Shown piece by piece: positions 49,990 through 58,865 of a DNA stretch of 64,000 nucleotides; position 1 is the stretch's first letter, and each line of letters begins with the position of its first letter. The stretch spans positions 98,379 through 162,378 of the forward strand of contig NZ_JAVYJB010000009.1 in assembly GCF_032490495.1 (NCBI RefSeq), read 5' to 3'. The stretch is from Pilosibacter fragilis. Lineage in GTDB: Bacteria; Bacillota; Clostridia; Lachnospirales; Lachnospiraceae. Both the position numbers and the translations under genes were made by a program. Under the pieces are notes generated by a model that worked only from the letters and a program-made list of their open reading frames with translations, searched no databases and was not told where the DNA came from.

Positions 49990-52839
49990 ATGCCGAAGCA
50001 ATATATAAAAATACGAGGTGCCAACGAGCACAACTTAAAAAATATTTCCCTGGATATCCCGAGAAATGAGCTGGTGGTCCTGACCGGACTTTCCGGATCG
50101 GGAAAATCCTCCCTGGCATTTGATACGATCTACGCGGAGGGACAGAGACGCTATATGGAGTCTCTGTCCTCCTATGCGCGTCAGTTCTTAGGCCAGATGG
50201 AAAAACCGGATGTTGATAGCATCGAGGGACTTTCCCCGGCGATCTCCATCGACCAGAAATCCACGAACCGCAACCCGCGTTCCACCGTAGGAACTGTGAC
50301 GGAGATATACGACTATATGCGTCTTCTGTACGCGAGGATCGGTATCCCCCACTGCCCGAAGTGCGGCAGGGAGATCCGGAAACAGACCGTGGACCAGATG
50401 GTGGACCAGATCATGACACTGCCGGAGCGGACGAAAATCCAGCTTTTAGCGCCAATGGTCCGTGGAAGAAAAGGACGTCATGAGAAGGTTCTGGAACAGG
50501 CGAAACGCAGCGGTTATGTCCGCGTGATGATCGACGGAAATCTCCACGAGCTGTCTGAGGAGATCACGCTGGAGAAGAATATCAAGCACAATATCGAGAT
50601 CGTTGTGGACCGTCTTGTTGTGAAGCCGGGGATCGAGAAACGTCTGACGGACTCCATCGAGACTGTGATGAAGCTGTCCGATGGTCTGATGATCGTGGAT
50701 GTAGCTGGCGGTGAGCCGATCAACTTCAGCCAGAGCTTTTCCTGCCCGGACTGCGGGATCAGTATCGAGGAGGTGGAGCCGCGAAGCTTCTCCTTTAATA
50801 ACCCGTTCGGCGCCTGCCCGGACTGTTTCGGTCTGGGATATAAGATGGAATTTGATGAGGATCTGATGATCCCTGATAAGTCCCTGAGTATTAACGAGGG
50901 AGCGATCGTCGTCCTTGGCTGGCAGTCCTGCGCGAAGCCGGGAAGCTTTTCGAGGGCGATCTTAGATGCCCTGGCTGCGAAGTACCACTTTGATCTCGAC
51001 ACCCCATTTCAGGATTATCCGAAGGAGGTCCATGATATCCTGATCTACGGAACCGGCGGAAAGGAAGTAAAGGTCCACTATACGGGACAGCGCGGAACCG
51101 GCGTTTACGACGTGGCCTTTGAGGGCCTGATCGAGAACGTAAACCGCCGTTACCGGGAGACGTTTTCTCAGGCCAGTAAGGCAGAGTACGAGAGCTTTAT
51201 GCGGATCACACCATGTACCACATGTCATGGACAGCGTTTAAAGCAGTCTTCTCTGGCGGTGACAGTAGGTGGGCTGAATATTTACGAAGCTACGAATATG
51301 TCCATCGTAAAATTCAGGGAGTTTATCGATGATCTGAAGCTATCCGAGATGCAGAAGATGATCGGTGAACAGATTTTAAAGGAAATCCGTGCGAGGATCA
51401 GCTTCCTGATCGATGTGGGACTGGATTATCTATCCTTATCCCGGGCGACCGGTACCCTTTCCGGCGGCGAAGCACAGAGAATCCGTCTTGCGACCCAGAT
51501 CGGTTCCGGACTTGTGGGAGTTGCTTATATCCTCGATGAGCCGAGTATCGGACTGCACCAGAGAGATAACGATAAGCTGCTGAAAACGTTGGAACATCTC
51601 CGGGATCTCGGAAACAGTGTGATCGTCGTGGAGCACGATGAAGATACGATGCGGGCGGCGGACTGTATCGTGGATATCGGTCCGGGAGCCGGGGAACACG
51701 GCGGAAATGTGGTCGCTGTGGGAACGGCAGCCCAGATCATGAAGTGTAAGGAATCGATCACCGGTGCGTATTTGAGCGGCCGGATCAAAATTCCGGTGCC
51801 GAAGGAGAGAAGAAGCCCCACGGGCTGGATCAAAATCCGCGGCGCGAGGGAGAATAACCTGAAAAATATCGATGTGGATGTGCCACTTGGAATTATGACC
51901 TGCGTGACCGGTGTGTCGGGATCGGGAAAGAGTTCCCTGATCAACGAGATCCTCTATAAGGCGCTGGCGAAAAAGCTAAACCGTGCCCGGACGATCCCGG
52001 GAGATCACGACGGAATCGACGGCGTGGAGCAGCTGGATAAGATCATCGCTATCGACCAGTCCCCGATCGGAAGAACGCCGCGATCAAACCCGGCGACCTA
52101 TACCGGTGTGTTTGACCTGATCCGTGATCTTTTCGCAGCGACCACCGATGCGAAGGCGAAGGGATACTCAAAGGGTCGGTTCAGCTTCAACGTGAAGGGC
52201 GGTCGATGCGAGGCCTGCAGCGGTGACGGAATCATAAAGATCGAAATGCATTTCCTTCCGGATGTCTATGTGCCCTGCGAGGTCTGCGGTGGAAAGCGGT
52301 ACAACCGTGAGACGCTGGAAGTGAAGTATAAGGGAAAGAGCATTTACGATGTGCTGAATATGACCGTGGAGGAGGCGTTAAAGTTCTTTGAGAATGTGCC
52401 GTCTATCGCGAGAAAGATCGCGACATTGAACGATGTGGGACTTTCCTATATCCGTCTCGGACAGCCTTCGACGGAGCTTTCCGGCGGCGAGGCGCAGCGG
52501 ATCAAGCTCGCCACAGAGCTTTCCAGACGCGGAACCGGAAAAACGATCTATATTCTTGATGAGCCGACGACAGGACTCCACTTTGCGGATGTCCATAAGC
52601 TGGTGGAGATCTTAAGAAAGCTTTCCGAAGGTGGAAATACGGTGGTTGTGATCGAGCACAATCTGGATGTGATCAAGACCGCGGATTATATTATCGACAT
52701 GGGACCGGAAGGCGGAGACCGCGGCGGTACCGTGATCGCGAAAGGAACGCCGGAGGAGATTGTGAAGGTTCCGGAGTCTTATACGGGGCAGTATGTCAAG
52801 CGGTATCTTGAGAACGGAGATGCCGGTTCAGACGAGTAA
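49990..52839 (+). CDS. uvrA: Excinuclease ABC subunit A
   Basis: 949 residues from ATG 49990 (MPKQYIKIRGANEHNLKNIS), preceded by GAGGAGAG; the upstream extension is not homologous. Two ABC halves: Walker A GLSGSGKSS and GVSGSGKSS, signatures LSGGEAQRI twice, and zinc fingers CPKCGREIRK, CPDCG..CPDCFGLG and CEACSGDG..CEVCGGKRY. Damage recognition in nucleotide excision repair. The stop codon lies within a MITE target site. No uvrB or uvrC nearby. Confidence 0.97.
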   Translation: MPKQYIKIRGANEHNLKNISLDIPRNELVVLTGLSGSGKSSLAFDTIYAEGQRRYMESLSSYARQFLGQMEKPDVDSIEGLSPAISIDQKSTNRNPRSTVGTVTEIYDYMRLLYARIGIPHCPKCGREIRKQTVDQMVDQIMTLPERTKIQLLAPMVRGRKGRHEKVLEQAKRSGYVRVMIDGNLHELSEEITLEKNIKHNIEIVVDRLVVKPGIEKRLTDSIETVMKLSDGLMIVDVAGGEPINFSQSFSCPDCGISIEEVEPRSFSFNNPFGACPDCFGLGYKMEFDEDLMIPDKSLSINEGAIVVLGWQSCAKPGSFSRAILDALAAKYHFDLDTPFQDYPKEVHDILIYGTGGKEVKVHYTGQRGTGVYDVAFEGLIENVNRRYRETFSQASKAEYESFMRITPCTTCHGQRLKQSSLAVTVGGLNIYEATNMSIVKFREFIDDLKLSEMQKMIGEQILKEIRARISFLIDVGLDYLSLSRATGTLSGGEAQRIRLATQIGSGLVGVAYILDEPSIGLHQRDNDKLLKTLEHLRDLGNSVIVVEHDEDTMRAADCIVDIGPGAGEHGGNVVAVGTAAQIMKCKESITGAYLSGRIKIPVPKERRSPTGWIKIRGARENNLKNIDVDVPLGIMTCVTGVSGSGKSSLINEILYKALAKKLNRARTIPGDHDGIDGVEQLDKIIAIDQSPIGRTPRSNPATYTGVFDLIRDLFAATTDAKAKGYSKGRFSFNVKGGRCEACSGDGIIKIEMHFLPDVYVPCEVCGGKRYNRETLEVKYKGKSIYDVLNMTVEEALKFFENVPSIARKIATLNDVGLSYIRLGQPSTELSGGEAQRIKLATELSRRGTGKTIYILDEPTTGLHFADVHKLVEILRKLSEGGNTVVVIEHNLDVIKTADYIIDMGPEGGDRGGTVIAKGTPEEIVKVPESYTGQYVKRYLENGDAGSDE

Positions 52840-52841
52840 AG

Positions 52842-52983
52842 GTTACTTTTCATGGGTAGGAATTTTCTGAACTGAAAATTCCGTATGATACCGTTATGAC
52901 TGCGGATTTTGCCGATTCGGAATGCGAAGCATCGGCAAAATCCTGTTACAGTGCGCGGGCATGGAGTGCCCGTGTACTGTAAC
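52842..52983 (+). mobile_element. 142-bp MITE, copy 3 (at the uvrA stop codon)
   Basis: GTTAC...GTAAC ends. Target duplication GAGTAAAG at 52834-52841, which contains the uvrA stop, and at 52984-52991. The insertion leaves the uvrA coding sequence intact but separates it from its original 3' UTR. Confidence 0.92.
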
Positions 52984-53014
52984 GAGTAAAGAAATGAAAG
53001 TTTTGAATCATCAC

Positions 53015-53043
53015 TTGGAATACTTCCGGCGGTATGTTATACT
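53015..53043 (+). promoter_or_regulatory. Probable promoter of iadA
   Basis: TTGGAA (53015-53020), a 17-bp spacer and TATACT (53038-53043). Confidence 0.6.
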
Positions 53044-53065
53044 AAAATAATAAGAAAATCATAAT

Positions 53066-53138
53066 TGCCCGACAGTAATTTCTATTACAGTTCAGCCGTA
53101 CGCTGGTTTGTCTGAACTGAATTTCCCGCTGTCGGGCA
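53066..53138 (+). promoter_or_regulatory. Structured leader of iadA
   Basis: Outer stem TGCCCGACAG (53066-53075) with CTGTCGGGCA (53129-53138) encloses CAGTTCAG/CTGAACTG. It is followed by GTTAT, not a T-run. A smaller hairpin with the same GGGCAGTTAT tail precedes guaA. Confidence 0.45.
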
Positions 53139-53175
53139 GTTATGTAAAACAGGGATTAAACAGGAGGAATAAGCC

Positions 53176-54324
53176 ATGCTGCTAGTAAAAAACGCAAAAG
53201 TTTACGCACCGGAATATCTCGGAGTGAAGGATATCCTGATCGCCGGAGGAAGGATCGAAAGAATCGCGGATCATCTGCCGGAGTATGAGGGATGTGAAGT
53301 AATCGACGGAACCGGAAAGATCGTGACTCCGGGTATTATCGACCGTCATGTCCATGTGACCGGAGGCGGCGGAGAAGGAAGCTTCCACACTCAGGCACCG
53401 CAGGTCCAGCTGTCCAGCCTGATCAAGGGTGGTGTTACAACTGTACTTGGACTTTTGGGAACTGACGGAATCAGCAGAAGCGTGGAGAATCTTTTAGCAA
53501 AGGTAAAAGCGTTAAAAGAAGAGGGAATTTCCGCTTATGCGATCTGCGGAGCCTATGGTTATCCGAGTACGACCGTGACCGGAAGTGTCAGCAAGGACAT
53601 TATGTTTATCGATGAGATCCTTGGAGTGAAGCTTGCGATCTCTGATCACCGTGCGCCGAATATCACGACAGAGGAACTGATCCGTCTGGCCAGTGATGTC
53701 CGCACCGCAGGAATGCTGAGTGGAAAACCTGGATTTATCTGCCTTCACATGGGCGGAGATAAGAGAGCATTAAAACCGGTATTTGAGGCATTAGAGCGCA
53801 CCTCGATTCCGCCGAAAACATTTCAGCCGACTCACGTGGGACGCAACGCGAACCTCTTAGAGGATGCGTTTAAGTTCGCGAAGATGGGCGGAACGATCGA
53901 CCTCACCTGTGGGGAATCTGAAAGTAAGTTCCACTCTGTTGCAGATGCTGTCAAGAAAGCGAAAAAAGAAGGAGTTCCAATGGAGAAGGTGACCATGAGC
54001 TCCGACGGACAGGGAAGCTGGTCTAACTATGATGCAGAAGGAAAACTTGTGGAGATCGGTGTTTCCGATGTGGATACGATCTACCGTCAGATCGTCTACA
54101 TGGTAAAAGAAGAAAATATGGATTTGGAGGAACTTCTGGCTCTCGGAACTAAGAATCCGGCGATGGCTCTGGAATTATATCCGAAAAAGGGTGCTGTGAA
54201 GGAAGAAAGTGATGCGGATATCCTGATCATGAATGAAGATCTCTCTCTTGATACGGTGATCGCTATGGGCGTGCCTATGATGAGAGACGGAAAAATCCTT
54301 AAAAAGGGAACGTATGAGAAATAA
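53176..54324 (+). CDS. iadA: Beta-aspartyl (isoaspartyl) dipeptidase
   Basis: 382 residues after CAGGAGGAATAAGCC. Amidohydrolase fold: HxH in IDRHVHVTGGGGEGSF, bridging region and histidines ISDHRAP, FICLHMGG, PTHVGRN, and catalytic MSSDGQGS. Hydrolyses isoaspartyl dipeptides released from damaged proteins. Cytoplasmic zinc enzyme, normal length. Confidence 0.92.
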   Translation: MLLVKNAKVYAPEYLGVKDILIAGGRIERIADHLPEYEGCEVIDGTGKIVTPGIIDRHVHVTGGGGEGSFHTQAPQVQLSSLIKGGVTTVLGLLGTDGISRSVENLLAKVKALKEEGISAYAICGAYGYPSTTVTGSVSKDIMFIDEILGVKLAISDHRAPNITTEELIRLASDVRTAGMLSGKPGFICLHMGGDKRALKPVFEALERTSIPPKTFQPTHVGRNANLLEDAFKFAKMGGTIDLTCGESESKFHSVADAVKKAKKEGVPMEKVTMSSDGQGSWSNYDAEGKLVEIGVSDVDTIYRQIVYMVKEENMDLEELLALGTKNPAMALELYPKKGAVKEESDADILIMNEDLSLDTVIAMGVPMMRDGKILKKGTYEK

Positions 54325-54379
54325 TGTTGCTGCCTGCGCGAGGTGCAAACATGCCTGATTATGTACAGGAACCTTCATA

Positions 54380-54521
54380 GTTACTTTTCATGGGTAGGAA
54401 TTTTCTGAACTGAAAATTCCGTACAATACAGTGGTGGTAGTGGATTTTGCCGATTCGGAATGCGAAGCATCGGCAAAATCCTGTTACAGTGCGCGGGCAA
54501 GGAGTGCCCGTGTACTGTAAT
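54380..54521 (+). mobile_element. 142-bp MITE, copy 4 (between iadA and guaA)
   Basis: GTTAC left end, GTAAT right end (one base off). Target duplication CCTTCATA at 54372-54379 and 54522-54529. More diverged in the middle (GTGGTGGTAG segment) than the other copies. Confidence 0.9.
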
Positions 54522-54561
54522 CCTTCATACTCATTAAAGTACAGGTTTTGAGGGAAAGCAC

Positions 54562-54658
54562 TTGCCAAGTTTCCATGAATCCCTTATAATTAGTTCCAAA
54601 TAGGAAAATTTATATCTGTCCGGCATTCCGGCATGAATCGATGCGGATTGCCGGGCAG
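54562..54658 (+). promoter_or_regulatory. Promoter and leader hairpin of guaA
   Basis: TTGCCA (54562-54567), a 17-bp spacer and TATAAT (54585-54590), then CTGTCCGGCA (54616-54625) with TGCCGGGCAG (54649-54658). No purine-riboswitch core was seen. Confidence 0.55.
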
Positions 54659-54697
54659 TTATCAAGAAGTACATGCACATATTTCAGGAGGCACCCG

Positions 54698-56242
54698 ATG
54701 AATCAGGAAAAAATTATTGTTATCGACTTCGGCGGCCAGTACAATCAGCTGGTTGCCCGTCGTGTCCGTGAATGCCATGTATACTGTGAGATCTACTCCT
54801 ACCGGACTCCGATCGAACAGATCAAGGCAATGAATCCGAAAGGAATCATCTTAACCGGAGGTCCGAACAGCGTTTATGAGGAAGGTGCTGCTACATGCAG
54901 CAAGGAACTGTTTGAGATGGGCGTTCCGGTACTCGGACTCTGCTACGGCGCGCAGCTGATGTCCCACGTTCTCGGCGGACATGTATGCAAGGCACCGGTT
55001 CGTGAGTACGGCAAGATCGAAGTGACTGTGGATAAGACAAGCAAGCTTTTCGGAGATGTATCCGAGAAGACGATCTGCTGGATGAGCCACAATGACTACA
55101 TCGAGAAAGAAGCACCTGGATTCAGAATCGTCGCACATACTCCGGACTGCCCGGTTGCAGCCGCTGAGTGCGAGGAGAAGAAATTATATGCGATCCAGTT
55201 CCATCCGGAAGTCCTTCATACTCAGGAAGGTACAAAGATGCTCCATAACTTCATCTATGAAGTCTGTGGATGTGCCGGCACATGGAAGATGGACGCATTT
55301 GTTGAAAACAGCATCAAAGCGATCCGCGAGAAAGTTGGAAATGGAAAAGTTCTCTGCGCGTTATCCGGTGGAGTTGACTCTTCTGTTGCAGCCGTTATGC
55401 TCGCAAAGGCAGTCGGCGACCAGCTCACCTGTGTATTCGTTGATCACGGTCTTCTCCGTAAGAATGAAGGCGACGAGGTCGAGGAAGTATTTGGACCGAA
55501 TGGCCCGTACGATCTGCACTTTATCCGCGTAAACGCACAGCAGCGCTTCTACGATAAATTAGCAGGCGTTGAGGAGCCGGAGAGAAAGAGAAAGATCATC
55601 GGTGAGGAGTTTATCCGTGTGTTCGAGGAAGAGGCAAAGAAGATCGGTGCTGTTGACTTCCTTGTACAGGGAACGATTTATCCGGACGTTGTAGAGAGTG
55701 GTCTCGGCGGAGAATCCGCAGTGATCAAATCCCACCACAATGTCGGAGGACTTCCGGATTATGTTGATTTCAAAGAGATCATTGAGCCGCTCCGCGACCT
55801 CTTCAAAGACGAGGTTCGTAAGGCCGGTCTGGAACTCGGAATTCCGGAGAAGCTCGTATACCGTCAGCCGTTCCCGGGTCCGGGACTTGGTATCCGTATT
55901 ATCGGCGCCGTAACACCGGAGAAAGTAAAGATGGTACAGGAAGCTGACGCAATCTATCGCGAAGAGATCGCAAAGGCAGGAATCGCCCGCAATATCGGCC
56001 AGTACTTCGCAGCACTGACTAATATGCGCTCCGTAGGTGTTATGGGTGATGAGAGAACCTACGACTATGCGATTGCCCTGAGAGCCGTAAACACCATCGA
56101 CTTTATGACTGCCGAGGCCGCTGAGATCCCGTGGGAAGTTCTCGGAATTGTATCTAGCCGTATTGTCAATGAAGTACCGCATGTTAACCGCGTACTCTAT
56201 GACTGCACAGGGAAACCGCCGGCTACGATTGAGTTTGAATAA
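54698..56242 (+). CDS. guaA: GMP synthase (glutamine-hydrolysing)
   Basis: 514 residues from ATG 54698 with AGGAGG upstream. Class I amidotransferase domain with nucleophile C82 in GLCYGAQLM and His/Glu in QFHPEVLHTQEG; ATP pyrophosphatase P-loop SGGVDSSVAA; C-terminal dimerisation domain ending KPPATIEFE. Converts XMP to GMP. Its 3' end is a frequent integration site for islands, and composition changes just beyond it. Confidence 0.97.
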   Translation: MNQEKIIVIDFGGQYNQLVARRVRECHVYCEIYSYRTPIEQIKAMNPKGIILTGGPNSVYEEGAATCSKELFEMGVPVLGLCYGAQLMSHVLGGHVCKAPVREYGKIEVTVDKTSKLFGDVSEKTICWMSHNDYIEKEAPGFRIVAHTPDCPVAAAECEEKKLYAIQFHPEVLHTQEGTKMLHNFIYEVCGCAGTWKMDAFVENSIKAIREKVGNGKVLCALSGGVDSSVAAVMLAKAVGDQLTCVFVDHGLLRKNEGDEVEEVFGPNGPYDLHFIRVNAQQRFYDKLAGVEEPERKRKIIGEEFIRVFEEEAKKIGAVDFLVQGTIYPDVVESGLGGESAVIKSHHNVGGLPDYVDFKEIIEPLRDLFKDEVRKAGLELGIPEKLVYRQPFPGPGLGIRIIGAVTPEKVKMVQEADAIYREEIAKAGIARNIGQYFAALTNMRSVGVMGDERTYDYAIALRAVNTIDFMTAEAAEIPWEVLGIVSSRIVNEVPHVNRVLYDCTGKPPATIEFE

Positions 56243-56249
56243 TTTTCAA

Positions 56250-56295
56250 AAGCTCGCAAAGCCTAGTAAAATGAGCATTTGCGAGCTTGTTTTTT
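56250..56295 (+). terminator. Terminator of guaA
   Basis: AAGCTCGCAAA (56250-56260) and TTTGCGAGCTT (56278-56288), a perfect 11-bp stem followed by GTTTTTT. Confidence 0.85.
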
Positions 56296-56333
56296 GCCTT
56301 GTGGTACTATTTTGGTACTAAAGTGAGCTGTGC

Positions 56334-56412
56334 AGGAATAGAAAATTGATGGCTTGGAATGCTTGCATTCCACAGACAGCAGATTTCTATTCCTATAGGG
56401 CGAACGCCCTAC
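56334..56412. other. Nested inverted repeats just inside the putative island
   Basis: AGGAATAGAAA (56334-56344) with TTTCTATTCCT (56384-56394) encloses TGGAATGC/GCATTCCA (56355-56372). An adjacent TAGGGCG-AA-CGCCCTA hairpin spans 56396-56412 (approximately). No convincing gene lies between guaA and 56578. Possible roles: recombinase-binding or transfer-origin structure, or a small RNA. Confidence 0.5.
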
Positions 56413-56577
56413 ATCGAGATGAATCGAAGTGGAATCGAGATGGTGCACATCGGATGGCATTATGTTTCACGCATGAGGCCATGTTATTTTCTACTCAAAA
56501 TATTCATTTGGAGAAATCTCTCCGTTATTTAATTTCGTTTTCATTTCACACCATTCCGAAAGGAAATCATTTACCAA

Positions 56578-57015
56578 TCAATATTCAAAAGTTAATGCAA
56601 CAGGTGCACCTGTACAGTCATAATCATCTTCGTTATAAGTTGGTCTGACTGTTTCAGATGGTTTTGCCGGAGTCATTGCAGTTAAGTGAATCAAATTGCC
56701 AGGAGCAGTGTACTCAGGAAATCTTGCACCTTTTCCTCTTGCTGGAAGTGAAGCTGCACTTTCTTCAAGCCAGAAAAGAGTTTCAATGATATCCTCTGCA
56801 GCACCAAGGCTGTAATCAGAAGTAGCTTTGTAATTGCAGTGCAGTGCATCGGCGAGCTTCAAAATCATATCTTCGCCGGGAATACGTGCACCAGTTTCGT
56901 ATTGTGATATACGGACTGACATATTTTTTCCTTCAAAGCCAAGTGCACCGCCTAGATCATCCATTGTCATTTTACGGAATACCCGTATTTTCTTTATTCT
57001 TTCACCTATTGTCAT
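56578..57015 (-). CDS. XRE family helix-turn-helix regulator
   Basis: 145 residues; ATG 57015 with GGAGGT upstream. HTH_3 domain at about 5-65 (IKKIRVFRKMTMDDLGGALGF, RISQYETGARIPGEDMILKLADAL). The C-terminal 80 residues have no recognised domain. Divergent from the next gene, probably an island regulator. Confidence 0.75.
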   Translation of the reverse strand: MTIGERIKKIRVFRKMTMDDLGGALGFEGKNMSVRISQYETGARIPGEDMILKLADALHCNYKATSDYSLGAAEDIIETLFWLEESAASLPARGKGARFPEYTAPGNLIHLTAMTPAKPSETVRPTYNEDDYDCTGAPVALTFEY

Positions 57016-57035
57016 AGTGTAGTTACCTCCATTTT

Positions 57036-58063
57036 GTGATCCTGTATGGGCTGTTGAACACTAAGTTATCTGACATGTCAGATAAAGTAGTTGTCACCAT
57101 TCCAGAAAAAGTTTTATGCAAAGCTATACAGATTAAGGATTGTAGAGCAGAAGCGTTTTGTGGTTGGTGGAGCAAAGTATACAGAGAAAGCTCGAGCCGG
57201 AAACGGAATATTGAGAACGAGGAGCAGTATCATGAGTATCAGATATGGCATGTGGGAGTGCAGGAAGAACTGGACGAATTGAAGCAGGAGAAAAGGAATA
57301 TTAAGAAGCAAATACAGCTTGCTGATGGAATTGTGAAAGAAGATTTGTATACGGCTTATTATGCAGTGTCGGAGAAAGAAGAAATCGTTGCAGACAGGGA
57401 TGTTGAGATACCGGGGATGGAAGATGAGGCAGTGTCAGAGAAAGATGTGGCTGTTGAGCCGGAGACGAATGTTGTGGTAATAAATCCAGACAATAATCAG
57501 AATGAAATAGGCAGACAGAAAGAGCAAGCTGATAGTGCGAGAAAACAACAGACTGATTTAGGGGGAATAGGAATACCAGAGATTCTTAATTTGTCTGATG
57601 TGAATATGACAAGAATGGACGAAAGTATAATTAATGTGACAAGTAAAAGTGAATTGGTGAACATGAAGAAAAAGAGCCTGTGGACGAAGTTGGCTGGATT
57701 GTCAGGAGAATATCAGAGCTTGGTGGTTTTGAGAATGTCAGTGATTCTGTTAAGGCAGATGTATTCGGATTTGATATTGCTGATGTGAGTGGAAGCATAA
57801 GGATGTTTTCAGATGTGATGAAAAGGTTGGGGATAAAACTGGATGGAGATGAACTTTATGAGGAATTTCAGAGGATTTATGATGAAAGTGTTGGTAGAGA
57901 TGTTGATAAAGGAAAGATGGAAGATAAGATGAGGAATAGGGACAGAGGAAGAAGATTCCTCTGCATATCCACGATTCACTTTACGCACCCGAAATATATA
58001 TTGCAAACTAGGAAACAATCGCAAGAAGTTGCGATTGTTATTGATGATGTAGTGATTCTGTGA
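57036..58063 (+). pseudogene. Unrecognised coiled, acidic protein split by a frameshift
   Basis: Frame A (57036-57788) gives a Glu/Lys-rich coiled-coil-like stretch (about residues 70-110) and an acidic linker, then degenerates. Frame B is open from 57653 and continues with EHEEKEPVDEVGWIVRRIS, LGGFENVSDSVKAD and DVMKRLGIKLDGDELYEEF to 58063. The two parts read as one protein if a shift occurs near 57640-57660. No ribosome site at the first ATG; ATG 57075 is an alternative start. It may be a mobile-element accessory protein; I do not recognise it. Confidence 0.45.
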
Positions 58064-58102
58064 TATCATATAAAAATATGGTACATGAAAACGGAGGTCA
58101 AA

Positions 58103-58262
58103 ATGAAAGTATTGGTAACGAATTGTAGTCCTGTAAGAAATGGAGCAAGCGAAGGAACAGGGCGTATTACAGATTGCGTTGGAAGCGACGGATATGGGAC
58201 GACCTTTGTATGAAAGACATGGATTTGTGAAAATGGAAGATGAAATGGAGCTGATCAAATGA
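58103..58262 (+). pseudogene. Chimera of two gene fragments: flavodoxin-like start and GNAT acetyltransferase end
   Basis: After GGAGG, ATG 58103 gives MKVLVTNCSPVRNGAS, the start of an NADPH-dependent FMN reductase, stopping soon after. In another frame from about 58155 the text QIALEATDMGRPLYERHGFV and EMELIK is the C-terminus of a GNAT acetyltransferase, ending at the TGA at 58260-58262. Both genes are otherwise absent, so a deletion fused their remains. Confidence 0.65.
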
Positions 58263-58855
58263 CAAGAGTTTATTTTGTACGTCACGCACAACCGGAGCAT
58301 GATTGGGAAGAAGACAGAACAAGACCTTTGACGGAAGAAGGGAAGAAAGATTCAGTAGTTGTGTTAGAATTTTTGAGTAACAAGAAAAAAGATGCGTTTT
58401 ATTGTAGTCCATATAAACGTAGTATGGATACTATTGCAGAGGCAGCAGATTTTTTTACAAAAGAGATTATAACAGATGAGAGATTGAGGGAGCGAGAAAA
58501 AGGTCCTGATGGAAACAACTACGGAATGTTTCAGAAACGCTGGGCTGACCATGATTATCATGAAGATGGTGGAGAATCCATTGCTATGGTTTAAAATCGT
58601 AATATAGAGGCGTTGAACGAGATTTTAGCAGATAATACAGATAAAGAGAGTGTTATAGGAACCCATGGTACTGCCCTTAGTACGATATTGAATTCTTATG
58701 ACAATAGTTTCGGGTGCGAAGAATTTCTGCGAATTATAGATTGGATGCCATATATTATCGAACTGGATTTTGAAGGCGATAAGTTGGTTGGCAAACATGA
58801 ACATTGCTATGTGGAGAAGGAATTCAAGGGCAATCAGCGTGCGGATAAGAAGTAG
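58259..58855 (+). pseudogene. Histidine phosphatase (phosphoglycerate-mutase-like) with one nonsense codon
   Basis: RHG motif present as YFVRHAQPEHDW; second histidine in IGTHGTALS. The frame is continuous over 198 codons except for TAA at 58592-58594, in GGESIAMV-stop-NRNIEALNEIL, where family members often have Q/E. A single C-to-T change in CAA would explain it. An ATGA overlap with the preceding fragment is kept. Confidence 0.8.
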
Positions 58856-58865
58856 TGAGGAATAG

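Noticed and set aside
54591..54697. Purine riboswitch upstream of guaA
   Set aside because: No conserved three-way-junction core such as the TATA..ACC..CCGACTA pattern; only a simple hairpin is present.
56346..56648. 100-codon frame between guaA and the XRE gene
   Set aside because: It runs through nested inverted repeats, has no ribosome site and overlaps the end of the XRE gene on the other strand.
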